From positions 1-63,948 of the forward strand of contig NZ_SMOG01000007.1 of the NCBI RefSeq assembly GCF_004353895.1: a stretch of 63,948 nucleotides of DNA, written 5' to 3'. The translations under genes and the position numbers were made by a program. This DNA comes from Candidatus Syntrophosphaera thermopropionivorans. Lineage in GTDB: Bacteria; Cloacimonadota; Cloacimonadia; Cloacimonadales; Cloacimonadaceae. Shown here piece by piece: positions 8,488-17,352 of the stretch (the stretch's first letter is position 1; every line of letters begins with the position of its first letter). The notes under the pieces are model-generated. The model saw only the letters and a list, made by a program, of their open reading frames with translations. It was not told the origin of the DNA and searched no databases.

Positions 8488-8515
8488 AATCCGGGTGAAA
8501 CAAAACACCCGGATT
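8482..8515 (-). terminator. Terminator of the TonB/PorV operon
   Basis: A perfect 10-bp stem AATCCGGGTG / CACCCGGATT (8488-8497, 8506-8515); on the minus strand it is followed by TTTTATT. It lies 33 bases after the stop of the last operon gene. Confidence 0.9.
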
Positions 8516-8547
8516 AGTTATAATACTTTATGTATGTTGATAATGGA

Positions 8548-10734
8548 TTATTTCATCAGCATCATTTTCTTTGTTTCAGTTACACCATTAGTGGTCAAGC
8601 GATAGAGATATAATCCACTGGTAACAGGCTTGCCATTGTTGTCAGTTCCATTCCAGACGACGCTATGTCTTCCAAAATCAAGATTATCATTCACCAGATT
8701 TTTAACCAGCTGACCCTTCACATTATAAATGGAGAGATTAGCAAATCCAGCTTTGGGCATATCAAAACTGATAGTGGTTTGTGGATTGAAGGGGTTAGGA
8801 TAATTCTGGTGCAACATATAAGTCACATTTGGAACAGTAAGGTCATCATTAGCAACAGGTGCAGTGATGAGCAATTCCATAAACATAACCTGTCCGCCAT
8901 CAGGATTTTGGTGATAGGGAGGATCAATAACATTAGCACCCCAGGTGTAGTCATTATAGAACATAATTCCCAGTTTGCCAATTTTGTGACCGTCAACAGT
9001 ACCTACATATTGAATTTGGTCGGCAGGATAAACCCACATAGGTTTAATTCCAGCAAATTCGGGAGTATCAACATTGTTAATAATGATAGGATCGCTCCAG
9101 GAGTTTCCATTATCAGGGGAAATGGAAATCCAGATTTCGGGAGTATTAGCATAGGCAGCCATTGAGGTGTCGCCAATATAATTATAATCACGAGCACGTC
9201 TGCTATCCTGCCAAACTGCAGCCATCATACCTTGCTCATTGGCGCTGGTGATTTTGCAATTATTATAATGGAATTCCATAGCATCACTATGAGCGGAATC
9301 ATCCCAGTGAGGGAAAGGCCAACCAGTTGCGACGGAAATAGCATAACCTGAGGAAGTTAGAACATACTCATCTACTTCTCCAAAAGGTGGCTGGTAATCC
9401 CAGGGACAAAAACCAGTATTAAAATTATCCTCAGGGTCTTTTTGAGGATATACTTCTCTTATTGAGAATTCTTCAGTAGCTGGATCGAAGATAAATTCCT
9501 TAACAAATTCCATTTCGGGATAATAATATCCATCAATATTTTGTAAGGACCAGACACCAAATACATGGATTCTTCCCAAATTATCCATAGTAGCATTTAT
9601 ATGCCCTGAATTACCAGAAGCGATTCCAAAATACAGTTCACCATTATCACCAAAAGGAAGACCGCTATCGGGTGACTCAAAATAACCGGTTGTGTCAGTA
9701 GGAGAAGAGTTGGGATTCCACATATCCAAATGGCTATAAGAACTGACTCTTCTCCAGGTTCCTTCACCATAATTTGGGCAGATAAAGACATCCAAATCCG
9801 GTTCATCTATATTTGTTGTTGCATCAGATTCGGTTGCAAAATGATAACCCGCATAATAAAGATTTCCTGCATTATCAGCTGTAATTGCATGGAAAGGACG
9901 ACGCCACTCAACATCCACATTCCATTGATTCATTTCAGGAATACTGGTATAGTGCCAAACCAAAGGAATAGCATTTACAATGTCATCTGGTTCAAAATCC
10001 GCATAAGCAATATAAGGATTTTCTGAAGGGGCATTAGCAGTATTATGAGTGACCGAATTTCTTGCTACTACATAAATTCTTTGTTTTCCTGCGATAGGAG
10101 AAGGTCCGATTTGAGCATTGGGCCAGATGAATTCATTATCTGTAGTGGTTGTGCCATTAGGAGCAGTGATAGTAATGGGGTTATTAATAATAATATCATA
10201 ATTAAAAAGGCCAGTAATACCATCCAGGAATGCATCAGAAGCGAATTCTACCTCTAATTCAGAATCTGAATCTTTGTTAGCATGCCAGGCATACATAGGC
10301 TTTCCTTGAAGTTTATCAACTTCAATTGTTGGATATCCTTCATTATTTTGTAAGTTAGTGATTTCGTTGTTAGTCTGAATGTTCCCTTGGGCATCAATAT
10401 AAGTGTAAAAAGCCCGACGAGTACCTCCGGCTTGACGACGTCCATGATAGGTCATAAAATAGCCACCGCCAGCTGATTGAGGGATTACTTTTAGGGGTAA
10501 TCCATTGTAACTTCCAATCATATAATCATAGTAATTGGTGATTATAGGAGTTGGTAATTTAGAAAAAGTATAGGAAGGAGCATCCCGGTGCTGGGGAGCT
10601 GTCTTAGCAACATATTGGAAGTTAGTTATTGGTTTCATAATAGTTGGAATTTCCATGTCATCAGCAAAAGCCAAGGACATTAGCAAGCAAAGTGTGAATA
10701 TAATCACTACTGTCTTTTTCATTTTTTCCTCCAT
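8548..10734 (-). CDS. Secreted sorting-domain protein with an Asp-box
   Basis: 728 aa. The annotated start gives MEEKMKKTVVII; the internal Met4-5 region leads directly into the signal peptide (ending LAFADD). The body looks like beta-propeller or BNR-type repeats; one Asp-box-like motif ISPDNGNSWSDP is clear. The last ~85 residues are a type IX-like/FlgD-like sorting domain: NYPNPFNPQTTISFDMPKAG, IYNVKGQLVKNL, then SGLYLYRL and KKMMLMK. It is probably carried to the cell surface by a PorV-assisted route, and the PorV-like gene lies directly upstream in the same operon. Catalytic activity unknown; sialidase-like propellers use such boxes structurally, so the box alone does not imply sialidase. 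Confidence 0.85.
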   Translation of the reverse strand: MEEKMKKTVVIIFTLCLLMSLAFADDMEIPTIMKPITNFQYVAKTAPQHRDAPSYTFSKLPTPIITNYYDYMIGSYNGLPLKVIPQSAGGGYFMTYHGRRQAGGTRRAFYTYIDAQGNIQTNNEITNLQNNEGYPTIEVDKLQGKPMYAWHANKDSDSELEVEFASDAFLDGITGLFNYDIIINNPITITAPNGTTTTDNEFIWPNAQIGPSPIAGKQRIYVVARNSVTHNTANAPSENPYIAYADFEPDDIVNAIPLVWHYTSIPEMNQWNVDVEWRRPFHAITADNAGNLYYAGYHFATESDATTNIDEPDLDVFICPNYGEGTWRRVSSYSHLDMWNPNSSPTDTTGYFESPDSGLPFGDNGELYFGIASGNSGHINATMDNLGRIHVFGVWSLQNIDGYYYPEMEFVKEFIFDPATEEFSIREVYPQKDPEDNFNTGFCPWDYQPPFGEVDEYVLTSSGYAISVATGWPFPHWDDSAHSDAMEFHYNNCKITSANEQGMMAAVWQDSRRARDYNYIGDTSMAAYANTPEIWISISPDNGNSWSDPIIINNVDTPEFAGIKPMWVYPADQIQYVGTVDGHKIGKLGIMFYNDYTWGANVIDPPYHQNPDGGQVMFMELLITAPVANDDLTVPNVTYMLHQNYPNPFNPQTTISFDMPKAGFANLSIYNVKGQLVKNLVNDNLDFGRHSVVWNGTDNNGKPVTSGLYLYRLTTNGVTETKKMMLMK

Positions 10735-10750
10735 ATTTTATTAGGTTTAA

Positions 10751-11827
10751 TTAGAATTTAAATTTAATAGAAAGTCTATGAGCACTTTTCAGGAAACTTT
10801 CTGCTAAATCGCCCATATCAGTATAGGCATAATCCACATTAATTATAGCGAAATTGGTTGGTATTTGATAACCGACCCCGGCAGAGAAGCCATTTGCATC
10901 ATAATTAATTTGATAACCGGCACGCAAAAATAGGTTACCGTATTTATATTCAGTGCCGATATTCCATGTCTCCATACGGTCAATAACATTGTCTAATTGA
11001 ATAGAAACAATCCAATGATTTAAGGAATTATAAATAGTTCTTTCATCGGTGGGGATTTTTTCATTCCAGGTGCGCATAATATCACCGCTAACACCCAAAG
11101 AGAAGCACATAGGTATCTTAGAATCCAGTTCGGGACCATCTTCATCAATAGCCCCATCGCCATCATTATCAAAGAGATCAAAAGGGTCCTCATCAGTGGC
11201 ACCATCTTCATCATCATCAACATAATAATGGATATCCGGTCCGAAATTACGCAGAGCCATACCTATTTTAATATTTCTCCATCCTGTGTTATACATAGAG
11301 CCAACATCAACCGAGAAGCTATTGACGGAGAACTCATACAGGTTTTCCCGTAAGTATTTAACTCCTACTCCAGCAGAGAACTTATTAGTAAACTGTTGAG
11401 CATAATCTACCCCGAAAGCCATACTACTATTGGTAAATTTTTCACCAGTGGGACCGAATGTTTCTTCATCGGTGATATCCATATCATCCATATGCAAGAC
11501 AGATCCATAAGCAGCGACAGTGGAAACGCCATTGGTAAATGAGCAAGCGGCAAATTCATGCATAATATCAGCGACCCAATTGGTATGAGAGACGAAAGCT
11601 TGATTTTGATAAGCAGGAGCTAATCCAGCTGGATTCCAATAGACGGAAGAAATATCGTCTGTTACAGCAGTATAAGCTTCACCCATACCAATCGCACGTG
11701 CGTCAACACCCAATTTGAGGAATTGTAAGGCTACTGTTCCTACTTTTCCGAATGGTTTAGCAGAAATCAGGGTAGGAATTAAGATAAGACTCAATGCAAT
11801 CAGGAATATTAAATTCTTTTTCACCAT
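10751..11827 (-). CDS. PorV/PorQ-like outer membrane barrel with acidic Ca-type loops
   Basis: 358 aa with a signal peptide (ending ISA). The start of the mature part, FLKLGVDARAIGMGEAYTAV then DISSVYWNPAGLA, is the hallmark of the PorV/PorQ (UPF0164) family, relatives of FadL-type barrels. In type IX secretion PorV ferries sorting-domain proteins at the outer membrane. It ends on an aromatic-containing strand (LSIKFKF). Unusually, residues ~200-225 hold two acidic repeats, DDDEDGATDED and DNDGDGAIDED, resembling thrombospondin type 3 calcium loops; the cargo encoded upstream carries the same kind of loop. It lies between two secreted proteins in the operon, spaced 6 and 16 bases. Confidence 0.88.
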   Translation of the reverse strand: MVKKNLIFLIALSLILIPTLISAKPFGKVGTVALQFLKLGVDARAIGMGEAYTAVTDDISSVYWNPAGLAPAYQNQAFVSHTNWVADIMHEFAACSFTNGVSTVAAYGSVLHMDDMDITDEETFGPTGEKFTNSSMAFGVDYAQQFTNKFSAGVGVKYLRENLYEFSVNSFSVDVGSMYNTGWRNIKIGMALRNFGPDIHYYVDDDEDGATDEDPFDLFDNDGDGAIDEDGPELDSKIPMCFSLGVSGDIMRTWNEKIPTDERTIYNSLNHWIVSIQLDNVIDRMETWNIGTEYKYGNLFLRAGYQINYDANGFSAGVGYQIPTNFAIINVDYAYTDMGDLAESFLKSAHRLSIKFKF

Positions 11828-11833
11828 TCCTCC

Positions 11834-14800
11834 TTATTTGATTATCACGAATTTGCCGACTTTTATCTTATTGTCAGCTTTATTTTCTACGGAATAGAGA
11901 TAAACCCCAGGTGCAATAATCTGGTTATGTTTGGAGAGTAAGTCCCAATCATGCATACCGCTGGCAGTTAGACCGTGAGTTGTAGCTTTAGATACAGTAA
12001 GAATATCTGCTTGATAAGAACCATCATGGTCTATTTCATCAACTAAGTCTCCCGCAAGGGTATATATTTTTATTTTGCATCTTTCCGGAAGATTGACGAA
12101 CCAGATACGGCGACTTTTATCACCTTTTTCATCCTTTTCTCTTCTTCCGTCAAATTTACTCTTTCCAATGTAGGGATTTGGAACAACATAGATGTTATTC
12201 ATATCAGATTTTGCTACGGTGCCAGGGAAAAACACTTTCATATTGGCATCTTTATCACGTCCAGATTCAAGAGAACTAATGTGATTGAGAGGAATACCAC
12301 GGTCAAAAGTGGTAACTGCTATATAATATTCAATTCCTTTGGGTGGATATAAAATAGCGGAATGATAGTATCTACGGGCAAGACGTTGCTTTTTTAATTC
12401 GGTCAATTTCTCCCACTGGCTTTGATCATTAGGATTAGTAGGTATATAAACTTGACCGCCAAAACCAGGTAAGGGAATCATTTTAGGGTCATAAATAGCA
12501 TCAAAGATATCATCCCGAATTTCGGGGTGCTTAAATAATCTTGCCTTAAGATTTTTAACTATTGAAGGAGGTAGATCTGCATAATCCACTTCAATTTGTG
12601 CAGCCTGTTGTTGTAATTCAAGACTCCATTCTACATCAGGGTTATAAATAGGCCAGCCATAAAAATCATCACCATTTTCATAGGGTACGAATTGATAGGT
12701 CTCATCATATCTGTAGAATTTGGTAATATCACCAGTCCATTGGTTCTTATTGGGAAGACCTTTATCAATGCCCAGATATCCACCATAATTAATATAATAT
12801 TCAGTACCAATATTCACATTATAATCCAGCAGGTCTTGTGGGGTATCAATTTTATCCCAGCGTTCTTGCATTACCCAATCTTCTTGAGAACCACTACCGC
12901 TTCGTCCCCAGGTAGTATAACCTTGAAAATCGTGCCTTAGCCTGTAACCAGTGAAAGGATTCACTCGTGCATTCATATTATAATTATTTGGGTTAGGTTT
13001 GAATTCATCAGGGAAATTAGACCAATCAACAGAATTGGGGTCACTATCAATTCCAGGAATTAAAAATGGGCTATTGGGATCTTGCCAACCGATTACTGAA
13101 CTACTTACAGTCATAACATCATAAGAAAACTCACTTCTGTTATCCCAATAAAGTTCAATACGACTCCCATCGTTAGTCATTTCGGCAAATAGTTTTGGAA
13201 TATCTGGAGGTTCTGGAGGAGAATAATGTGGGAAAGTATCGGGTAATACGACAGTATTTAAAGTTTGAGCTTGTCCATAGATCATTTTTGCGAAGGTTGC
13301 AGTGCTCTTTAAATCTTCCAAGTTATCACCAGGGAAAACCGCTACAACAATTTTCATAGTTCTTCCAGGAGCAAGATTCCAGGAATTCTCTGTTGGAGCA
13401 GTAACACCATTCTGATCACCATAGAAGGCAAATAGAAAACGTGTATCTTTAGGAACTGTTTCTTCAAACTCCATCTGGTCTATTTGTTCAGGGCGCAGAG
13501 GGTCAAATTTCGTTTCATCAGGGTTTCTACCCGTCAGTAACCAGTATTTTTCATTAGCTGTTTTTTTAGGTGCATAATTTAAATTAAGAGGATCAGTATC
13601 TTTTGGACCATTTCCCACTTTCCAATACCAGCAATGGAATTGAAGTTGTTCTGGGTCTGGAGTGCAGACTCGTGCACCAACATATCCAGTGGTTAGACCA
13701 CCATCTCCATCAGCATCACGAGTGTAAGCAAATTCATAACCAGAACCTTTAACATAACCTGAAACATCATCTTCAGCCTTTTCACGACCCCAGACCTGAG
13801 GACCGCAATCACAATCCATATAAATTCCCATTGCACAATCAAAAAGAGTATCCATATAAACAGTATTCATATTGGTTATGTCAAATTCCACATACACCAG
13901 GTTTTTGATGTATTCATAACTCCATTGGTAGGACATCTGTCTTACCCGCACATTAAGTGGAAAATGCTTACTTGAACCACGTGAACCTCCATAATCACGG
14001 TCACCTGGGGTTCCAAAGGGGCAATAATCATAGTAATATCCTATAAAATCTTGTTCTGAGACAGGAGCACCATCTTCATCAATTTGTCCGTCATTATCAT
14101 CATCATAGGGCATAGAGAAACAATAACTTCTAAATGATGTATCGGAAAGGTCCATAAAACCTAAAGGGAACCAAATCTCCATATTATTGCCAGTATTGAT
14201 TATATTATAATTATTAGTGTCTGCTATAAACTGACCACCAAAGGGTTGGAATTGAATTGGTAACTCATCTGCTCTTCGCAAAGGGAAAGTATAACCAACA
14301 AAATCCTCATCTATACATCCATCACCATCATCATCTACTCCTCTTTTTTGGGTGCGAGTACTTGAGGTAATCATACGATCTAATCCGTTGTATATACCAA
14401 ACATAGCTGTGACTTCCGGATTAGTGTTTGCAGAAACCAAAGGATTATAAGCAGGTAAGAACTCATATATGTCCCAATCACCATCAAAACCAACAGAAAC
14501 CAGGGTGTCCATTACAGGTTTCATCCAGGGTTGCCAATCAGGAGATCCATAAGGAACAGTCTGAGAGCTATCGGCGCTTGGATTGAGAGCACGCCAGTAA
14601 AGTTTTCTACCAGCACTATCTCTTCGGTATTTTTTTGCACCGAACCAAAGAGCGCCCTGATAAAGATAATCTATTCCTTGACCTCCAGGGTATTCCAGAG
14701 AAGGATATTGCGGGACAGCATCATCACCGGAACCAAAGAAGCCATAGTTACTTACTCTCAACCACATATTACCGACATTATGATAGTGATCTATGTCAAG

Positions 14801-14899
14801 TTTCTTAGCTCCAGAAGGTTTGTCTACCATTGCTGCTTGAGCAATTCCAATGAATAATAAGGCAAGCAGCAAACAAAAGATAAATTTATTAAACTTCAT
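11834..14899 (-). CDS. Large secreted protein with acidic Ca-type loops
   Basis: 1021 aa, clear signal peptide (LALLFIGIAQAA). I do not recognise a catalytic domain. Acidic DxDxDG-like loops occur at GVDDDGDGCIDED, DDDNDGQIDEDGAP and RDADGDGGL, suggesting calcium-stabilised surface folds. The C-terminus (KIYTLAGDLVDEI, then APGVYLYSVENK and GKFVIIK) is a FlgD-like/sorting-type domain, although the NPFNP word is absent. It is the first cargo after tonB in the operon and just upstream of the PorV-like barrel, so export through that barrel is a reasonable inference. Confidence 0.82.
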   Translation of the reverse strand: MKFNKFIFCLLLALLFIGIAQAAMVDKPSGAKKLDIDHYHNVGNMWLRVSNYGFFGSGDDAVPQYPSLEYPGGQGIDYLYQGALWFGAKKYRRDSAGRKLYWRALNPSADSSQTVPYGSPDWQPWMKPVMDTLVSVGFDGDWDIYEFLPAYNPLVSANTNPEVTAMFGIYNGLDRMITSSTRTQKRGVDDDGDGCIDEDFVGYTFPLRRADELPIQFQPFGGQFIADTNNYNIINTGNNMEIWFPLGFMDLSDTSFRSYCFSMPYDDDNDGQIDEDGAPVSEQDFIGYYYDYCPFGTPGDRDYGGSRGSSKHFPLNVRVRQMSYQWSYEYIKNLVYVEFDITNMNTVYMDTLFDCAMGIYMDCDCGPQVWGREKAEDDVSGYVKGSGYEFAYTRDADGDGGLTTGYVGARVCTPDPEQLQFHCWYWKVGNGPKDTDPLNLNYAPKKTANEKYWLLTGRNPDETKFDPLRPEQIDQMEFEETVPKDTRFLFAFYGDQNGVTAPTENSWNLAPGRTMKIVVAVFPGDNLEDLKSTATFAKMIYGQAQTLNTVVLPDTFPHYSPPEPPDIPKLFAEMTNDGSRIELYWDNRSEFSYDVMTVSSSVIGWQDPNSPFLIPGIDSDPNSVDWSNFPDEFKPNPNNYNMNARVNPFTGYRLRHDFQGYTTWGRSGSGSQEDWVMQERWDKIDTPQDLLDYNVNIGTEYYINYGGYLGIDKGLPNKNQWTGDITKFYRYDETYQFVPYENGDDFYGWPIYNPDVEWSLELQQQAAQIEVDYADLPPSIVKNLKARLFKHPEIRDDIFDAIYDPKMIPLPGFGGQVYIPTNPNDQSQWEKLTELKKQRLARRYYHSAILYPPKGIEYYIAVTTFDRGIPLNHISSLESGRDKDANMKVFFPGTVAKSDMNNIYVVPNPYIGKSKFDGRREKDEKGDKSRRIWFVNLPERCKIKIYTLAGDLVDEIDHDGSYQADILTVSKATTHGLTASGMHDWDLLSKHNQIIAPGVYLYSVENKADNKIKVGKFVIIK

Positions 14900-14919
14900 T
14901 TTTTAAGCTCCTATGTGGA

Positions 14920-15573
14920 TTAATTCAATTTGAATTCAATTGGGACTATAACGGTCGTATCTACAGGATTTCCGCTACTTTTTCCCGGTTGAAAACGGAC
15001 TTTACGAACAGCTTCTATAGCGGCTTCATCTAAACCTCCAGGACCGGGTTGAACGGAACGGACAACTCTAATGTTTCCCACAGTTCCATCTTTATAAACA
15101 TCAACTTCAAGAATAACAGTACCCTGAATTCCCGCTCTTCTTGCAAATTCAGGATAAACCGGTCTTATACTTCCTATAGGGACAGGAGGATCATCCCAGG
15201 GGACAAAATCAAAGGGTCGCTCTTCACCTGATTGTTGAATTGTGGAACTGGTGGTGCTCTGTAGATTTCCAAACTGTTGCAAAGCTAAGGCTCTCTTTTC
15301 AGCTAATTCAGGTGTATCTTCTGTGGCAAGTTCTTCACTGATAACGGGGATATCAATATCAATTTCTGTTTCGGTTTGAGTTTCTTCTTTTTGTCTGGTG
15401 TCAGGTGGTGCTTCAGCGATTTCTACTTGTGAAATGATTTCTTTTTTGGTTTGAGTCTCAGTTTTTGGGGCAACGAGATAAATCAATAGCATAATCGCTA
15501 TAGCTAAGGCAACAGCTTTGCTGAATTGAGCATCGCAGTAGTCTTTCCAATCGAAAATTTTATTGTTTTCCAT
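14920..15573 (-). CDS. tonB: TonB-type energy transducer
   Basis: 217 aa: a short cytoplasmic tail, one membrane helix at ~17-35 (AVALAIAIMLLIYLVAP), an acidic Thr/Glu-rich periplasmic linker, and a C-terminal TonB domain (PVYPEFARRAGIQGTVILEV, then FQPGKSSGNPV and VPIEFKLN). It transmits the proton-motive force harvested by ExbBD to an outer membrane receptor. It lies 12 bases behind the second exbD and 20 before the 1021-aa cargo gene, so transducer and receptor are co-transcribed with the export genes. Confidence 0.92.
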   Translation of the reverse strand: MENNKIFDWKDYCDAQFSKAVALAIAIMLLIYLVAPKTETQTKKEIISQVEIAEAPPDTRQKEETQTETEIDIDIPVISEELATEDTPELAEKRALALQQFGNLQSTTSSTIQQSGEERPFDFVPWDDPPVPIGSIRPVYPEFARRAGIQGTVILEVDVYKDGTVGNIRVVRSVQPGPGGLDEAAIEAVRKVRFQPGKSSGNPVDTTVIVPIEFKLN

Positions 15574-15585
15574 AATTCCCCCTTC

Positions 15586-16011
15586 CTATAACTTCCTTTG
15601 GACTTCAAATACCACATTACGGGTATCTGCGTCTTGAAGGCGAATCATAACATCACGGATAGATTGATAACGACAGTCTTTATCAGCTCGGAAACAGACC
15701 TGAAGGGTGGGAATCTCACGTGCTTTTGTTCGCATAGTCTCAACTATAGATTCATCTTCAACTGAATAAGGGAAGTCATCAATAAGAATTTGTCCCTTGA
15801 GGGTAATATAGATGGTAGCAGTTTCATTTCGGGCTATGCGTTCTATGTTTTCAGTAGCGAAGGGTAATCTTTCACGGGGAACCCAAAAAACGCGTTCCTG
15901 GACAAAAACAGTAGAAACCATAAAGAAGAGTAGGAGCAAGAAAGATATATCACCCGTAGAAGTTGTTGGGATAGATGCAGTAGGTCTTTTTGTCTTTTGT
16001 ATTTTAGCCAT
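15586..16011 (-). CDS. exbD: ExbD/TolR biopolymer transport protein (second copy)
   Basis: 141 aa with a basic N-terminus, a single membrane helix containing GDISFLLLLFFM, whose Asp is the proton-carrying residue of the family, and a periplasmic domain. The words IPTTSTGDISFLL are shared with the neighbouring copy, so the pair arose by duplication. The periplasmic halves have drifted apart (this copy lacks the long RLNQQ insertion). Confidence 0.93.
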   Translation of the reverse strand: MAKIQKTKRPTASIPTTSTGDISFLLLLFFMVSTVFVQERVFWVPRERLPFATENIERIARNETATIYITLKGQILIDDFPYSVEDESIVETMRTKAREIPTLQVCFRADKDCRYQSIRDVMIRLQDADTRNVVFEVQRKL

Positions 16012-16020
16012 AATATACTC

Positions 16021-16494
16021 CTATAATTGGGTGGAAATTGAAATCATTGCCCTATCTCTAAAGCTAACGAGATGGTCTACCACTCTAACCATATCGCTAT
16101 ATTTGGCTTCGCTATCTGTTTTTACCAGAAAGAGCATCTTTGTTTTTCTCACTTCGGGGTCACTACTTTGCTGATTAAGTCTTTCTCGCATCTCAATCTT
16201 ACTTTGAATCAAGTTAACCAACTCCTCATCAGTGAAAACTCTGGGCTCTTCATTATTAACTTTTATTCTTCCATCAGGTAGAATTTCCAATCTGGTCATT
16301 TCTGCTTCAGTAAGTTTTATCTCAGTGGTTCTAACTTGTTCTTCCGGGACAGCTTTATTTAGTTGGACCTTAACGCCTTCTTTAACATCAAATTTGGTGG
16401 TGGACATAAAGAAGACTATAAGTAGGAAAGAAATGTCTCCCGTTGATGTCGTAGGAATACTGGCGCGTGGTCTTATCTTCCGAGTTACGTTCAT
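16021..16494 (-). CDS. exbD: ExbD/TolR biopolymer transport protein (first copy)
   Basis: 157 aa with the same layout: basic start, membrane helix with GDISFLLIVFFM, then a periplasmic domain ending ISISTQL. Two ExbD subunits encoded side by side are common in Bacteroidetes-like TonB clusters and may form a heterodimer inside the ExbB pentamer. Twelve bases separate it from exbB, nine from the second copy. Confidence 0.93.
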   Translation of the reverse strand: MNVTRKIRPRASIPTTSTGDISFLLIVFFMSTTKFDVKEGVKVQLNKAVPEEQVRTTEIKLTEAEMTRLEILPDGRIKVNNEEPRVFTDEELVNLIQSKIEMRERLNQQSSDPEVRKTKMLFLVKTDSEAKYSDMVRVVDHLVSFRDRAMISISTQL

Positions 16495-16506
16495 TGTAAC
16501 CTCGAT

Positions 16507-17325
16507 TTAGGCTTCAATTAGGGCTTCTGTAACCTTTTCTGAAGCTCTTTGCATATCTACCACAATACCATCCACCATAGTGGTGAATATATTATATAAT
16601 AGCTGCACAGGAATAGCAGAAATTAAACCCCACTTTGTGGTAATCAAAGCTACTTTAATACCATCTGCAACAATAGTAGCATCTACTGCTCTGGCTTTAG
16701 ATATAGCGTCAAAAGCAATAATCATACCATCAACTGTTCCCAAGAATCCTAACATAGGACAGATTGCAATTGTAGAAGTCATTTCCACAAATCCCTTTTC
16801 CAGATAAGACATTTCAATCATAGCGGCATTTTCCATATTTTTTTCTACAGCTTCAATACCTTGTTCGGCTTTTTCTAAACCGGCAAAAACAACCGCTGCA
16901 ACTGGTCCACGAGTCTTTTTTGCAGTTTCAATTGCTTCCTTGATTTTCTTTTCTTTAATTAGAGGGACAATTTGATTTAAGAAATCATTCAGATTGATTT
17001 TAGCATACATCAAAGAGATAAATTTCCAGATAGAATAGGCAATTCCATAAATAAATACGGCAAGAATGGGCCACATAGCCCAACCACCATTCAAGAATTC
17101 CTGCACTAAAGCACGTCCAAACAGAAATTCAGCTACCGATCTTAGACCGGATGACTTTTGAACCGCCTCAGTTTCAGTTGGAGATGTCTGTTCTGTGGTT
17201 GTCGTTGTAGTAACGGCTGTATCTGGAGCTGTAGCAGTCGCATTATCTTGGGCATAGGCTAAAGAAATGAGTAAGACACTCATTAGAAGCAGAAGTGGTA
17301 GTATTTTTGATATTCTGTTTCTCAT
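16507..17325 (-). CDS. exbB: ExbB/TolQ/MotA-family proton channel
   Basis: 272 aa. An N-terminal signal-like helix (ending LAYAQ) and a Thr-rich periplasmic stretch come before the three family helices, as in the long ExbB form. The conserved core is MLGFLGTVDGMIIAF followed by KVALITTKWGLISAIPVQLLYN. It forms the inner-membrane motor with ExbD and drives TonB. It follows the receptor gene by 27 bases in the operon. Confidence 0.93.
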   Translation of the reverse strand: MRNRISKILPLLLLMSVLLISLAYAQDNATATAPDTAVTTTTTTEQTSPTETEAVQKSSGLRSVAEFLFGRALVQEFLNGGWAMWPILAVFIYGIAYSIWKFISLMYAKINLNDFLNQIVPLIKEKKIKEAIETAKKTRGPVAAVVFAGLEKAEQGIEAVEKNMENAAMIEMSYLEKGFVEMTSTIAICPMLGFLGTVDGMIIAFDAISKARAVDATIVADGIKVALITTKWGLISAIPVQLLYNIFTTMVDGIVVDMQRASEKVTEALIEA

Positions 17326-17352
17326 TTTATTATATTTCCTCCATGGATATTA

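Noticed and set aside
9730-10257. Open frames antisense to the 728-aa secreted protein
   Set aside because: They are shadows of the minus-strand gene: Ile/Ser-rich, no start signals and no recognisable domains.
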